From Ephemerocybe angulata (taxonomy: Eukaryota > Basidiomycota > Agaricomycetes > Agaricales > Psathyrellaceae): DNA of 64,000 nucleotides. The notes under the pieces are model-generated. The model was not told where the DNA came from and did not search any database. It saw only the letters and a program-made list of their open reading frames with translations. The position numbers and the translations under genes are program-made. Of this stretch, positions 12,243-22,567 are shown piece by piece (within the stretch, counting starts at the first letter, position 1; each line of letters opens with the position of its first letter). The DNA is taken from NCBI GenBank assembly GCA_013368325.1, contig JAACJK010000165.1, forward strand, positions 1,054,001 through 1,118,000, written 5' to 3'.

Positions 12243-14598
12243 GATAGCAGCGAGGTCTTCGGGGAGGCGAGTAGTGAGAGGACTGGAAGGGAAAGGCAAT
12301 GGACCTTTCGATGCCCAATCGCCGCCTCCATCCCGCACTTATATACGGCGGGATTGTGATACCAAAGCAACTTCTTAGGGGCCTTCCCATAGAGTGCTTT
12401 GCTCGCAGCACTGCCTCTCACATTACGGGCGCCGGGCTTTGTCGAGTCTACAGTAAAACGTGACTTCGTAGAAAGACAATAACGTCTGTATTTGATCTTG
12501 TACTTCTTACATACTAGAAAGGGCTCACATGGCTTTGGGAACTACTTCATTACAGTGGAGCCGTATACCAAAACTTCCCACTGTGAACTTAGGCCGCAAA
12601 TCATGAAGCCAAGCCTGGGCGCTAAACTAGACGCCTACGCGCTTCGACTTGGTCGGTTATTCGACTTCCTTTAGAATCTCTCTACCTCTCCATGTTTTGA
12701 CAATAAAATGCAGGGACCTTACCCATGGTTCAAACATCGTTTCACCTAGTAACGCATCTGAAAAAATTCAGATTATACACAATATCTGACGGATTCGCAG
12801 TCCCGCCCAAGTCCCGCCACAATAAATATTATGATCAACCAACTGTCATTCTCCGACTTCCTTCTGCTGGCATCCGGTCGCATTTTCTCTTTATTTTTAC
12901 TCTCTATCTACGCTCGGCCATCAGTCGCTAATGGGAGCTATCCTCATGCAGCCTAACCGTCAAGTCAAGTTCCCGTCAGGAGGTTCCCATCCTCGTCCGC
13001 ATTCATCCGATTACCAAGCAACAAGAGCTTTATTATCAATTGAAACCCGGCATTTGGGTCTATCGCAGGAAGCACTGAGGTTCCAGATTCACTTACACTA
13101 CGCGGATCTGCGTGCTCTCCAATAGTCGAATATCCTCCTCAACCGGGCTCGAGCGCTAAAGTTGGCGCTCACCCGAGCAATAATCAATACGAACATTTCC
13201 CATGGCCAACAATGACTAGCTGACCGTCTGACAGGGTGACATAATGGAAGAGAGAAGTACTTACATGGACGCGTCGGCAGATTGCACCAGCATGGGCGGC
13301 TGTATCGCCAACTCAAGTAGCGATGCCCGATGGCCGAGGCGTAGTCCCCGATGGCCGAGAGGTGTAGTCATGCCCGAGGCTGGCCAAGCGCAGTTTTATG
13401 ATGGATATGATATCAAACTGTCTTCACAGCGTCGGGCTTGGTGTTGTACCGACGGACTCCAGATTGCACCCATACGCTCCAATCAGATTTGTAAAGACAC
13501 AGTTCCATCCATGATCCTTCTGTGATAGGACCCCGGATAATACCCTTCAATGTTTGATCCTGAGGGGGCCAGTTTTGTCCGGACTGGAGCTCAGTAATTT
13601 TGTCCGGATTGGACCTAAGGTCGCCCGAACTTTCCCAAAAATGTCTGGATTGCGGGACCTGAGCTCAAAAATCGCCCCAGGCCCCTAATTTTGGCTTTTG
13701 TACCTAAAAGATCGCATTTTCGAGCTCATACATACATTCCTAGTCCATAGCAGCCTTCAGAATGAGAAGAATCGAAGTAATAAGTGGGATACAGCGAGAA
13801 TATTATGGGGTGATAGACATCAACTTAGCCCAGCTGGCGCGAGCGCCGCGACGAGCAAGTTTACCATTTGTTGCTAGTTACCCATATCCTTAAGAAATCT
13901 TATGTATTTCACGGAAGTGCGCTGCTGCATTTTATGCCTTGGAAAGGCTCAAGTACCTTATATGCTCGTCGTCTCGACATAGACGCAGTCTACGCAAAGT
14001 CTACGGTGGTTTCTCTAACCCATGGGGGCGGGAAGATGGAGCAAAAGTCAAAGCCAAAATAGGCCAAAAATCGCGGCGGGAGCGGAACGAATTATGGGGA
14101 TTTTCTCTGGTCATGTACAGTCATGTACACATCCACGAAGATCCAAGATGCCGCGTTGATCACTGGCAAGCGGTCGCATGATGACTCGCATCACCTCACC
14201 ACCTCATGATCAGTTCCAACTCGGAATATTTCCAGGGCCGCGATGATGCACATGGATCGACGGAAGGGAGCATCAACAGAGGCTCATCCATGTGTCAGGC
14301 TGGCTGCGGGAGACTACGATGAAAAACACATATATACCACCGATGCTGGTGGTGGTTCCCCAAGTGCCCGGTGCATCCCCCACATTGTACGTCTTATCCA
14401 TCCACCCACCCGTCGTCTCCCCCATGGAACCATCCAGTCTCTAACGACTCTCCTTTCTGGTTCTCTAGATCTATAGGCTGGTCCTACATCCTCACCTACG
14501 CAACACAACTCCCCCTCCCACCCAAGGTAAGCCATCGTCGAACACATCGCCGCAACGCCGAAGCTAACGATATTCGTCCGTCTAGTAAACCTTCAACA
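12243..14598. other. Intergenic with dispersed repeat and promoter of KEP gene
   Basis: 12860-13135 is one copy of a roughly 280-bp dispersed repeat, also at 26330-26620 and inverted near 44640-44890; all three sit on the 3' side of E1-alpha copies. At 13570-13680 the string TTTTGTCCGGA occurs twice, about 35 bp apart. A TATA-like CATATATACC near 14330 lies upstream of the gene at 14599. No gene is supported. Confidence 0.5.
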
Positions 14599-15303
14599 AT
14601 GCGTTTCACTACGACCCTCACACTCTTCAGCGCCGTCATCCTAAGCGGCTCCAGCGTCCTCGCTGCCCCCGTTCCCGTACGTCACACCTCTCCACTACCC
14701 TCACAACTTCATCCCTTCTGAACCCACCTCCAGGGGACCTCCATTGAGCTCACCTCCCCCGACGCCCGAGACCTCTCCTATGAGCCCACTGTAGATACCC
14801 GCGCTTTCGAGGCGGCTGCCTCCCCATACACCGAGGTCCAGCGCCGCGAAGTCGAGTTGGAGTTCGTGGAGCTCGGTCTGCGCGACATGCTCGAGATGTT
14901 GAAAGCCCGTTTCTTCGGCAAGGGCGTAGGGAGCAACCAGGCACGCGGATTCGAGGACTCGGAGGAACTCCTGGAGCGCGGGCGGCACGCTAACGAAACC
15001 CGCTCGCACAAGCGACGCGGATTCGAGGACTCGGAGGAACTCCTGGAGCGCGGGCGGCACGCTAACGAAACCCGCTCGCACAAGCGACGCGGATTCGAGG
15101 ACTCGGAGGAACTCCTGGAGCGCGGGCGGCACGCTAACGAAACCCGCTCGCACAAGCGACGCGGATTCGAGGACTCGGAGGAGCTCCTGGAGCGCGGGCG
15201 GCACGCTAACGAAACCCGCTCGCACAAGAAACGCGGATTCGAGGACTCGGAGGAACTCCTGGAGCGCGGGCGGCACGCTAACGAAACCCGCTCGCACAAG
15301 TAA
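14599..15303 (+). CDS. Secreted Kex2-type repeat precursor (KEP-like)
   Basis: Two exons, 14599-14676 and 14734-15303, give 215 aa. Residues 1-22 are a clear signal peptide (MRFTTTLTLFSAVILSGSSV then LA), followed by about 75 residues of acidic leader with an RR pair and five tandem 24-residue units that begin RGFEDSEELLERGRH. Each unit ends in SHKR or SHKK-R, so dibasic Kex2-type sites separate the units; each unit also holds one N-glycosylation sequon (NET). The layout matches fungal KEP proteins (Kex2-processed repeat proteins), whose products are secreted short peptides of varied or unknown role. I do not recognise the peptide. It could instead remain unprocessed as a wall or effector-type protein. 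Confidence 0.8.
14944..15303 (+). repeat. Five 72-bp coding repeats in the KEP-like gene
   Basis: Five head-to-tail 72-bp units are almost identical in DNA. The changes I see are a GAA/GAG synonymous change in unit 4 and AAGCGA to AAGAAA at one unit junction. The near identity at silent sites shows recent amplification. Confidence 0.9.
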
Positions 15304-17064
15304 CCCTCCCCAGACGCCGGGGTCCAGCGCCGCGAACTCGGGCGCGAGCGCGAGATCGTGGGACGTTCTCCACCCACTAGGGCGCGTTGGTAGATGATGC
15401 TGGTAGTATATGATGAGTTAGTTATTAAGAAATGAAATGATATTCTTGTAATTTCTCTATATTCCTCGAGCTTCCATCCCCCCGGGTTGTGTACGTTGGC
15501 AAGGTAGTCTGCGCCTCGGGGTTCACTGAGGATGGCCACCGTCTCCGCACCAACCAGTAAGTAGACGAGCCAAGCTGGTCCGTAAAATCGTATAAAAGAG
15601 AACTTACAAACGTAATCCCACCATCTCTCACTCTCCCATCCCGACATGAGCCCCGCCGACGCATATTCTCAACACGATCCAGGGATTCGTAAAGCCATCG
15701 AATAGAACATCCATGTAGAGTCACTACTAACGCTCCAGACCTCTTTATGCCTCACCAATCGTAATTGCATGCTCGCACATGCAAGCTAAGACCATCCTCC
15801 ATCCCGTGTACGTCATAACAGTCGAATACTTATATGCGATAGAACCCCGTGATTCTCAACCCCAAAGTCCCCAGAATCATTGACACAAGATCTAAGTACA
15901 TACATAGTCCCTCAAACACCCCTCCCGAAACTCAATCTTCGACGAACCGTACTAACCAACCACACCGAGAACAAGCGCCTACCGGGCGCTAAGCGAAACT
16001 CGGAAGCGCACGCACCCATGTATGCGCTCTCGGCTCTCTCACCCTTCCGGAGCTACCACCCCCAGCCCAGTCCTACGCTACATCGACACATGGTCTCATG
16101 AGTATCGAAGGAGTTGTAAAGCTACCGAATAGAACACCCAGAATCGTCGCTCCAGTAAGCTACTTAGTAACCTATGCGCTCCCTGAAAGTCGGGAATATA
16201 TGCTATCCCGGAAGCGCATACACCCAGATTGCCTCAACAGGTGACGAACCCAACCTAACCACACTTCAGAACCGCATATCATCCCTGAACCAAGCGCAGA
16301 GGCGCATACACCCACGTAACCACTCTCAACTTTTCTCCCTCCCTCCTTCTCTGCTCTACCCGGGCCACTCCGTGACGCCGGTCCTAAGCCACATCGAGGG
16401 TTATCCTCAACACGACCCAAGGAGCCATAAAGACACCGGATGATATCCAGGGTCGATACCACACCATACTACTACCTGCATACCTCACCAGTCGTGAATA
16501 TATGATATCACATACAACCCAAGCCCATCCTCCATCCCGTTTACGCAGCAATAGTCGAATATATGCTACAGAACACCCGTATTCACAGCGAGGATCCACC
16601 GCACAACCTTCACGCCTACCAAATCAAGTACAAACTCTCTCAAATCCCCTCCCTAACCACAACGGCGTCCCCGACACCTCGACGAACACACTCTAACTAC
16701 ACCGCATACTCGGCGCTAAACCAACTTGAACCTCGGAGGCGCATACATGCCCCATCTAAACACCTCTCAGCTCTCCTAGCACAAGGCACATCGACGCATG
16801 ATCCAAGACATCCTCCCTCGCCGAATCAGATCATCCGAATCGTCAGGCAAAAAGCTACACACTTCCAGCCATGCAGAACACATATGATCGATATTAACAA
16901 CTAACAACTAACAACTAACAAAATCAACGAACTTAGAATCAGAGAAAAAGCATCAGCGAGGCGCGCTGAACGTCTATAGCCCACCCCTATCTCTCCCTCC
17001 CTCTCTCCCTCTCCCTCACCCCTCTCCCATCCCCCTCTCTCCCACCCTCATCCCCCCCTCCTAT
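15304..17064. repeat. Satellite-like flank 3' of E1-alpha copy P1
   Basis: From about 15650 to 17000 the DNA is non-coding and repetitive, with the motif GCGCATACACCCA or variants (GCGCACGCACCCA) recurring beside stretches such as AGTCGAATATATG. It aligns with 27040-27900 downstream of P2 and, inverted, with 43960-44640 downstream of P3, so it belongs to the duplicated segment. CT-rich runs occur at 16985-17060. Confidence 0.7.
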
Positions 17065-18862
17065 CTAATAAAACCGATGCCCCTCCTCCCTCTCCCTCCC
17101 CCTCAAAAACTTCGGCTCCGTCCCCTTGTAATACACATCCTTCCACAAATCCTCGACGGGCGGCTCGGGCGACGCCTTGGCCTCCTCCACGACCTTGTCG
17201 ACGGTCGCCTTGGCCTCCTTGTCGATGGGTTTGAGCTCCTGTTCGGTGGCGACGCCCCATTCTTCGAGGTACCTGGGGAGGGGGTTAGTTATCGTAGTTC
17301 ATTGAAATATAAAGAGAGGAGAGAGTGGTGGAGGGTTATCTCGAACGAGTAAGAACGAACGAACGAACAATCGACGTCCGAACAACCCCAACCCCATAAA
17401 AGAACCCTCGAGAACCGAAACGCACCTCTGCAACCCCCGAATAGGATCCTGCGTACTCCTCATACGCTGCACCTCCTCCCTCGTACGGTACGTAGTTCCG
17501 GGGTCGCTCATCGAGTGTCCACCTAACGAGCGCAGCGAGTTTCGAACGCAGTGAGTTTCGAGCGTAGCGAGTTTGAACGAAGTGAGTTAACAAGGAAGTG
17601 AGCTGCGTTACTTAAACAAGTTGAAAATAATACTGACCGTAGCGGTAGGTCACGAACTCGAGGACGAGCGGGCCGTTCTGGTCGTCCACGGCCCACTTGC
17701 GGGCGTAGGCGACAGCCTGCTTCGCGGCGATGATGTCCATGCCGTTGACCTGTACGAGCATCGCGAGCGAAGCGAGCGGGCGATCGGTCGAGCGAGCGAG
17801 GGAGCGAGCGAGTGATACAAAGAGCGAGCACGCGAGACGAAGAGCGAGCGCGATACGAAGGCCGAGCGAGCGATACAAAGAGTGGAAGAGAGGGAGAGGG
17901 TGAGTCAGTCAGTTGGAGTATCGAATGAGAAATGAAAAAGTAGCGCACCTGGAGTCCAGGAATCTTATCACCCCTCGTGAAATACGCCGTATCACTTGAA
18001 CACCTCTCCGCAAGCGTGCCCATGCCATACTTGTTATTTTCAGACACAAAGATCGTCGGGAGGTTCCACAACTTCGCCTATAGCCCCCCACAATCCCAAT
18101 CAACCTTCCCTCCAACAACGAAAGAAAAAGAGAGAAAACGCACCATATTGTAAGCCTCGAACACCTGCCCCTGATCACTCGCCCCATCGCCATACATCGC
18201 AAACGTGCAATTCTTCTCCCCTTTGTATTGTTGAGCGAAGGCGGCCCCAGCGCCGACGGGGACCTGGGCGCCGACGATGCCGTTGCCGCCGAAGAAGGAG
18301 GGGGTGAAGATGTGCATGGAGCCGCCCTTGCCTTGGGACATGCCGCCCTTGCGGCCGAGGAGCTCGGCGATGACGCCTACGGGAGCGTGGGCGAGCCGGG
18401 GTTTCGACATGGGGGTTCGAAAGGGGTGGAGGTCAGGTTGAAAAGAGAGAGCGGGAGGAGGGAGGAAGGAGGGTTAGTAGTTGGTAGGAGGGAGGGGAGG
18501 AGGGAGAGCGTACCTTGATGGAACCGCCACGGAGGACGGCGAAGGGGTGGCAGCTGCCACCCCTGCAGCGGTATCCGGTGATGACACGGTCGTCCTTCTC
18601 AATACCGTGCTCCATACCGACAGAGACAGCTTCCTATAAACAGACGAGCGGGAGGAACGGGATAGTCAGCACCGAGTGACACCTCACAACTCCGTCCAAA
18701 CCACGAGCCCGAGCTCACACGAGCTCAAGCCCACGACCGAACACAGAAAGAAAAGAAAAGAGAATTAGAACTTACTTGCCCAATAGCCAATATGACAGAA
18801 CCCCCTAATCGCCTTCGCCTTATACAGCGCGTCCGCGGCCATCTCCATGCGGCGCATCGTCG
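17065..18862 (-). pseudogene. Pyruvate dehydrogenase E1-alpha pseudogene P1
   Basis: Exons matching P3 exons 3-8 and part of exon 2 are present in order, ending [22 protein letters not shown] at 17065 apart from small changes. Homology stops abruptly at 18862 inside exon 2, where about 680 bp present in P2 (part of exon 2, exon 1, core promoter) is missing. An extra A in exon 2 (near 18800) shifts the frame in the HLAIGQ region. The thiamine diphosphate motif has changed GDGASNQG to GDGASDQG. A 12-bp insertion in exon 3 adds four residues. This copy cannot encode a targeted E1-alpha. Confidence 0.88.
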
Positions 18863-19495
18863 AAGGAGCGAGTATTCATCGAGGTAGAAGTAGAGGGAAC
18901 GAGCGCGGTCACGGTAGGTGGAAGCAAGAGACGCTTCGCTCTCCAAAGGACTTGCCAAACAAGCCAAACAACGAGATGCCGAATTTAATGATGCCGTCGG
19001 CCAAAGCCGAGGTTCGTACGGTGCGCGCGCCATTCTTCGCCTTCGTCCTGGACTGTACGGCACGAAGACTCTTGAAGGTCCAGTCAGTGTGTCTAATTCT
19101 TAGGTCTATAAGACTTCCCTCACTGGTCTCGCAGATCAGCGGCTCCTACATAAAGCAGATAAAAGCAATGCGCGAAGATTGAGTGCAATCTACACTGGCG
19201 CACATAAGTTGACAGGACACGTAGAAGAGTCAAGAACATGCTTTCCTCGACTGGCCTCGACAAATATGACGAAATTCCATAACCCAAAAAGTTACCCGAA
19301 AGGAGTGATCGGGCGGAGTGAGAACGTAGCCTCATGGAATAGCCTCTGGGCGTCTAATCATGAAGCGGCGTCGAAGGAGGGGGTGGCGACTGTGATACTT
19401 GCTCGTAGACCTCGACGCATGAGGCGCGAGCCTCTCAATAGCAGTGAGCAGCGTGAGGCGGTACAGGTACAATGTTCATAGCACATATCGCAACG
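18863..19495. repeat. Duplicated upstream flank of P1
   Basis: The segment aligns with 30365-30970 upstream of P2, including the GAGGTAGAAGTAGAGGGAACGA start and the conserved block near 19262 and 30755. Homology ends near 19495 and 30975, marking the outer edge of the P1/P2 direct segmental duplication. Confidence 0.75.
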
Positions 19496-20702
19496 AAGCT
19501 CGTTCTTCCTATCCTATACAATAGACGCCCGTGTCGTGATGAAGCGGGCTGTACCCATGAGCCATTTCAATAGGTCTAATGCGCCATCATTGTAAATAAA
19601 ATCTACCCATTTTCGGCTCAACGCAGAGAAGCTGCATAGATTGATAAGATACACCTGAGGCTCACAGCACCACAGGCGTTAACGAGCATCTCAATTTCGT
19701 TTGACCGGGCCAGATTGAGCGGTTTCAAATTCCGGTGGAATACTAAAAATGAGGGGGTTGATGTGGACAATGGAGCACCGAAGGGATCCTTTTAAGACAG
19801 AGGAACGGTTATAAAACTGGTAATTATTTCGTAAATTTGGGACCTTGACAGTCTGGACTCTGGAGAGATGCATTTTCCGGATCAGCCATCTAACCGAACG
19901 GAAGGGGAAGGGGTTCAGCCTTCATACCCGTGAACTACCGAGTAGTCCTGTATATCCCACCCCGCGTTTGAGCGTCTCGGGTAGCGCGGTGCTACAGTCG
20001 AATCCACTTTGTATTGTTCGCTACAAGGGGGTTTCAGCCGAGCAGCCCGAGTATGGCGACCTCACCCGCCACGGTGCTATCAACGGCGTGGGGGCCACGC
20101 TACTCAGCCAAATAAATTTCGGCAAGAACTTGGGCGCCTAAGTGTAGAGGCAGCGAATCAGCTTGTAGTATTACTGATATTTGTATGTCAGGTATCCCTT
20201 TCGGGTTCGTCAATACACTGGTGACTAGAGTTGAGTTGAGATATGCTCTACGATGAAAAACTGGGCGGAGAACTTCAAAGGCATGGCAGACGACAGCGTG
20301 CGCCCACCGTACTTGCACCATACAAGCCTTTCGCACAATGCCGGTGCCGTTGCAGGTGAAGGACCCCGATTGTGACTTTTCCGGGTCCCTGGGCAGGTGC
20401 GGTAGCTCGGGCTGCTCGGTTGAGACCCCCTTGGTTCGCTACGTAGAAGAAGGTCTGACCGCGGGTTGAGCCTTGGCTATTTCTGCACGTTTCATACCCA
20501 ACTTAGATTGACCAATGACGGTTGACCATGGCTTGTGGAGTCAGACTTAAGGGTCCTTCCCAAATTAGCGTCCCGGAAATCGCGGTTTCCCGGGAAACAC
20601 AGGATTTGGAAGGTATAAAAGGGGGGGGGTGCGGTCCCCAGTTCTTCACGATCCAATACCAACATATTTCAGCATCCACCTCTTCAGCCCACTCTTAAAG
20701 AA
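19496..20702. other. Intergenic and upstream region of the 20703 gene
   Basis: Low-complexity intergenic DNA without a supported gene. 20001-20120 and 20380-20440 share short GAGCAGCCCGA / CGGGCTGCTCGG-type inverted segments. Confidence 0.4.
20588..20625 (+). promoter_or_regulatory. Core promoter: palindrome plus TATA box
   Basis: The perfect 14-bp palindrome GTTTCCCGGGAAAC is followed closely by a TATA box (GGTATAAAAG, near 20612) about 85-90 bp before the ATG at 20703. Position and sequence support a core promoter; the palindrome is a possible dimeric factor site by inference only. Confidence 0.55.
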
Positions 20703-21184
20703 ATGCGTGTCTCCCTCGCCCTCATTCCCATCGTTGCGGCCTTGGCGTCGTATGTCAAAGCACACTCTGACGTTCGTCTTCTTCCGTCTGTCGAGATGCA
20801 ATGTCACAGTTTACTAAAATGACACGCTGATCTGTCCTTCCAGCCCTCTTTCTACGCCAGGGAGTACACCGACGAGCTCGCCGCACGCGGAGACGCGTAC
20901 ACAGAGGCCCTAGAGCGCCGCGAGATTATGACCGACATCTCAACTCGCGAGCTTATCCAAGAGCTCTCCGAGCGGTTGGAGCGTCGTGCAGACGAGAAGA
21001 AGCAAAAGAAGTGCAAATATTGTGGGCGGACCTTCAAAAGCACACGCATCGTACGTATCCTTTCCTTGCACTCTACATCGATGTCAAACTCACGCTGAGC
21101 GAAATTCAGCCCGTAATTTGGGACACGGAATGTGACGCTCGGGGCAAAAACGCAAAGCTGCCCCATGTTCTCGAGACCGCTTAA
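20703..21184 (+). CDS. Small secreted protein with C-terminal CxxC motif
   Basis: Exons 20703-20771, 20844-21050 and 21110-21184 give 116 aa. Residues 1-20 are a hydrophobic signal peptide (MRVSLALIPIVAALASYVKA). An acidic/basic helical stretch follows with dibasic ERR and ERRA sites, then CKYCGRTF, a CxxC pair, and a short tail. The donor of intron 1 (GTTCGT) is slightly unusual; the stronger-looking GTATGT upstream gives the wrong phase. No family is recognised. The composition resembles other short-lived, expanded basidiomycete secreted proteins such as the leader of the 14599 gene. Confidence 0.6.
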
Positions 21185-21286
21185 AATACATGCTATTATA
21201 CGTTAGGACTGTACCCCAGCGCTTTGGTGCACCTGTACCCAGATAATGAACAGTACCATATAGTTTTCCCAAACACCTGTCGCAGG

Positions 21287-21327
21287 TCGTACGCTTAATC
21301 CTACGTGTATCTTGATATAGCCATAGG
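21287..21327 (+). repeat. Left terminal inverted repeat of the 4.9-kb unit
   Basis: 41 bp; matches the complement of 26120-26160 with three mismatches (positions 19, 23 and 36). Confidence 0.75.
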
Positions 21328-21641
21328 CTTAAGCCTACATTGTCAATAATTAGCGCATAGAATATTGTACAAGCCTATTTGAAGCCTACGCAAGTCTATA
21401 AAAATCCTACCAAAGTCTATGGTGACTACGTCGTACTGTATTCGCATAGGCCTGGAGCTCGGAGGTCTACTGTATGATTACCAAAGTCTATCGAAGTGTA
21501 CGGAATTCTAACTGAATCCTATTAAATCCTACGACATTTTTGAAGTCTACACAAGTTATGGCCTTTAAACATGGGGTGCCCTATCCAATCTCAACCTTGA
21601 TACCAGCGTAAATAGTATTCCGAACACAATCCGAACAATAC

Positions 21642-22567
21642 TTAGTATGCACGTTCTTTCCCCTTGAGAGAAGTACGAGGAACATCACGGGCCATGTCCT
21701 TCAATGCTCTATACCCACGAAGGTGAGTGACACCTTTCGATCGGAGAAAAACAGTGTTCATATCCGACACAAAAGGGCCCATCTTGGTGCTCCACCGCAG
21801 TGCGCACCACTGATTAGTGCGCACATCGAAGATTTCGAGACTGGTGGACTTCTCGATCCCGCGGGCCCCAAGCTCGACTTTGTAGTCATCAAGCTTCAAG
21901 GTACGGCTCTCGTCAGTAATCAAAAGAACTTCAGTGAAACGAGTGTCATCCTACATAGGATATGTCAGGTACGAGTCACGACTACATGAACGTAGAAAAG
22001 CTTCTCACCTCTAGCCATACCACGAGAAGCACTGGGCGTGGTGGGATGTCGACTGAGTCGGATTCAGAGTCCGAGCTGTCAAGCACCATAATAGGCGCCT
22101 CCGTCGCGCGTTTGGAAATCATCTCCGTGAGCGATGAAGGCACCTCTGGGCTCGGCGATAGAATGAGTGGAGGGGATGGTTGTCGTGATGCTGATGGGAG
22201 TGGGGGAAGGTCCGAAAATTGGATGTTATCCGAGTCATTCTCATTATGGGCGCCTGTTGTTTGCTGGTCAGGTCAATTCCAGAGTCGGACGAAGATGGTA
22301 ATTACCGGCTGCCGTTTCTTTATCCACATAAAACCTTTCGAACTGCGTTGCATACTCCGGTGACTGGCAGATTGTGACCCGCCCGATGTTTGCATTCGGA
22401 GTGTTAGGCTGGAGTTCTTCACGCATGAAGAACAGTCGAGTGAGCTCCGGGACTTTCATGACGAATTCCTTGTCTGCATGGAGCCTGCTAGATATACGGC
22501 GCACCCCATGCAGGGTTGGAGCCATACCCAATTCGACCACAACTTCGAAAACGTTATTATTCACCAT
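21642..22567 (-). CDS. Hypothetical protein, 267 aa, inside the TIR unit
   Basis: Exons 22567-22328, 22263-22009 and 21950-21642 join in phase to 267 aa with a stop at 21642. The middle is a Ser/Asp/Pro-rich segment (about residues 85-150, with SSDSESDS), flanked by two better ordered parts. I do not recognise a family. The first donor (GTGGAT) is weak but gives the only consistent phase with a TGACC branch site. The start codon overlaps that of the divergent gene at 22566 through a shared CATG. If the annotated Met is wrong, the next one (MAPTLHG) would shorten it by 14 residues. Confidence 0.55.

Noticed and set aside
14944..15303. CRISPR-like direct repeats
   Set aside because: Units are contiguous, in frame and without spacers; eukaryotic coding repeat.
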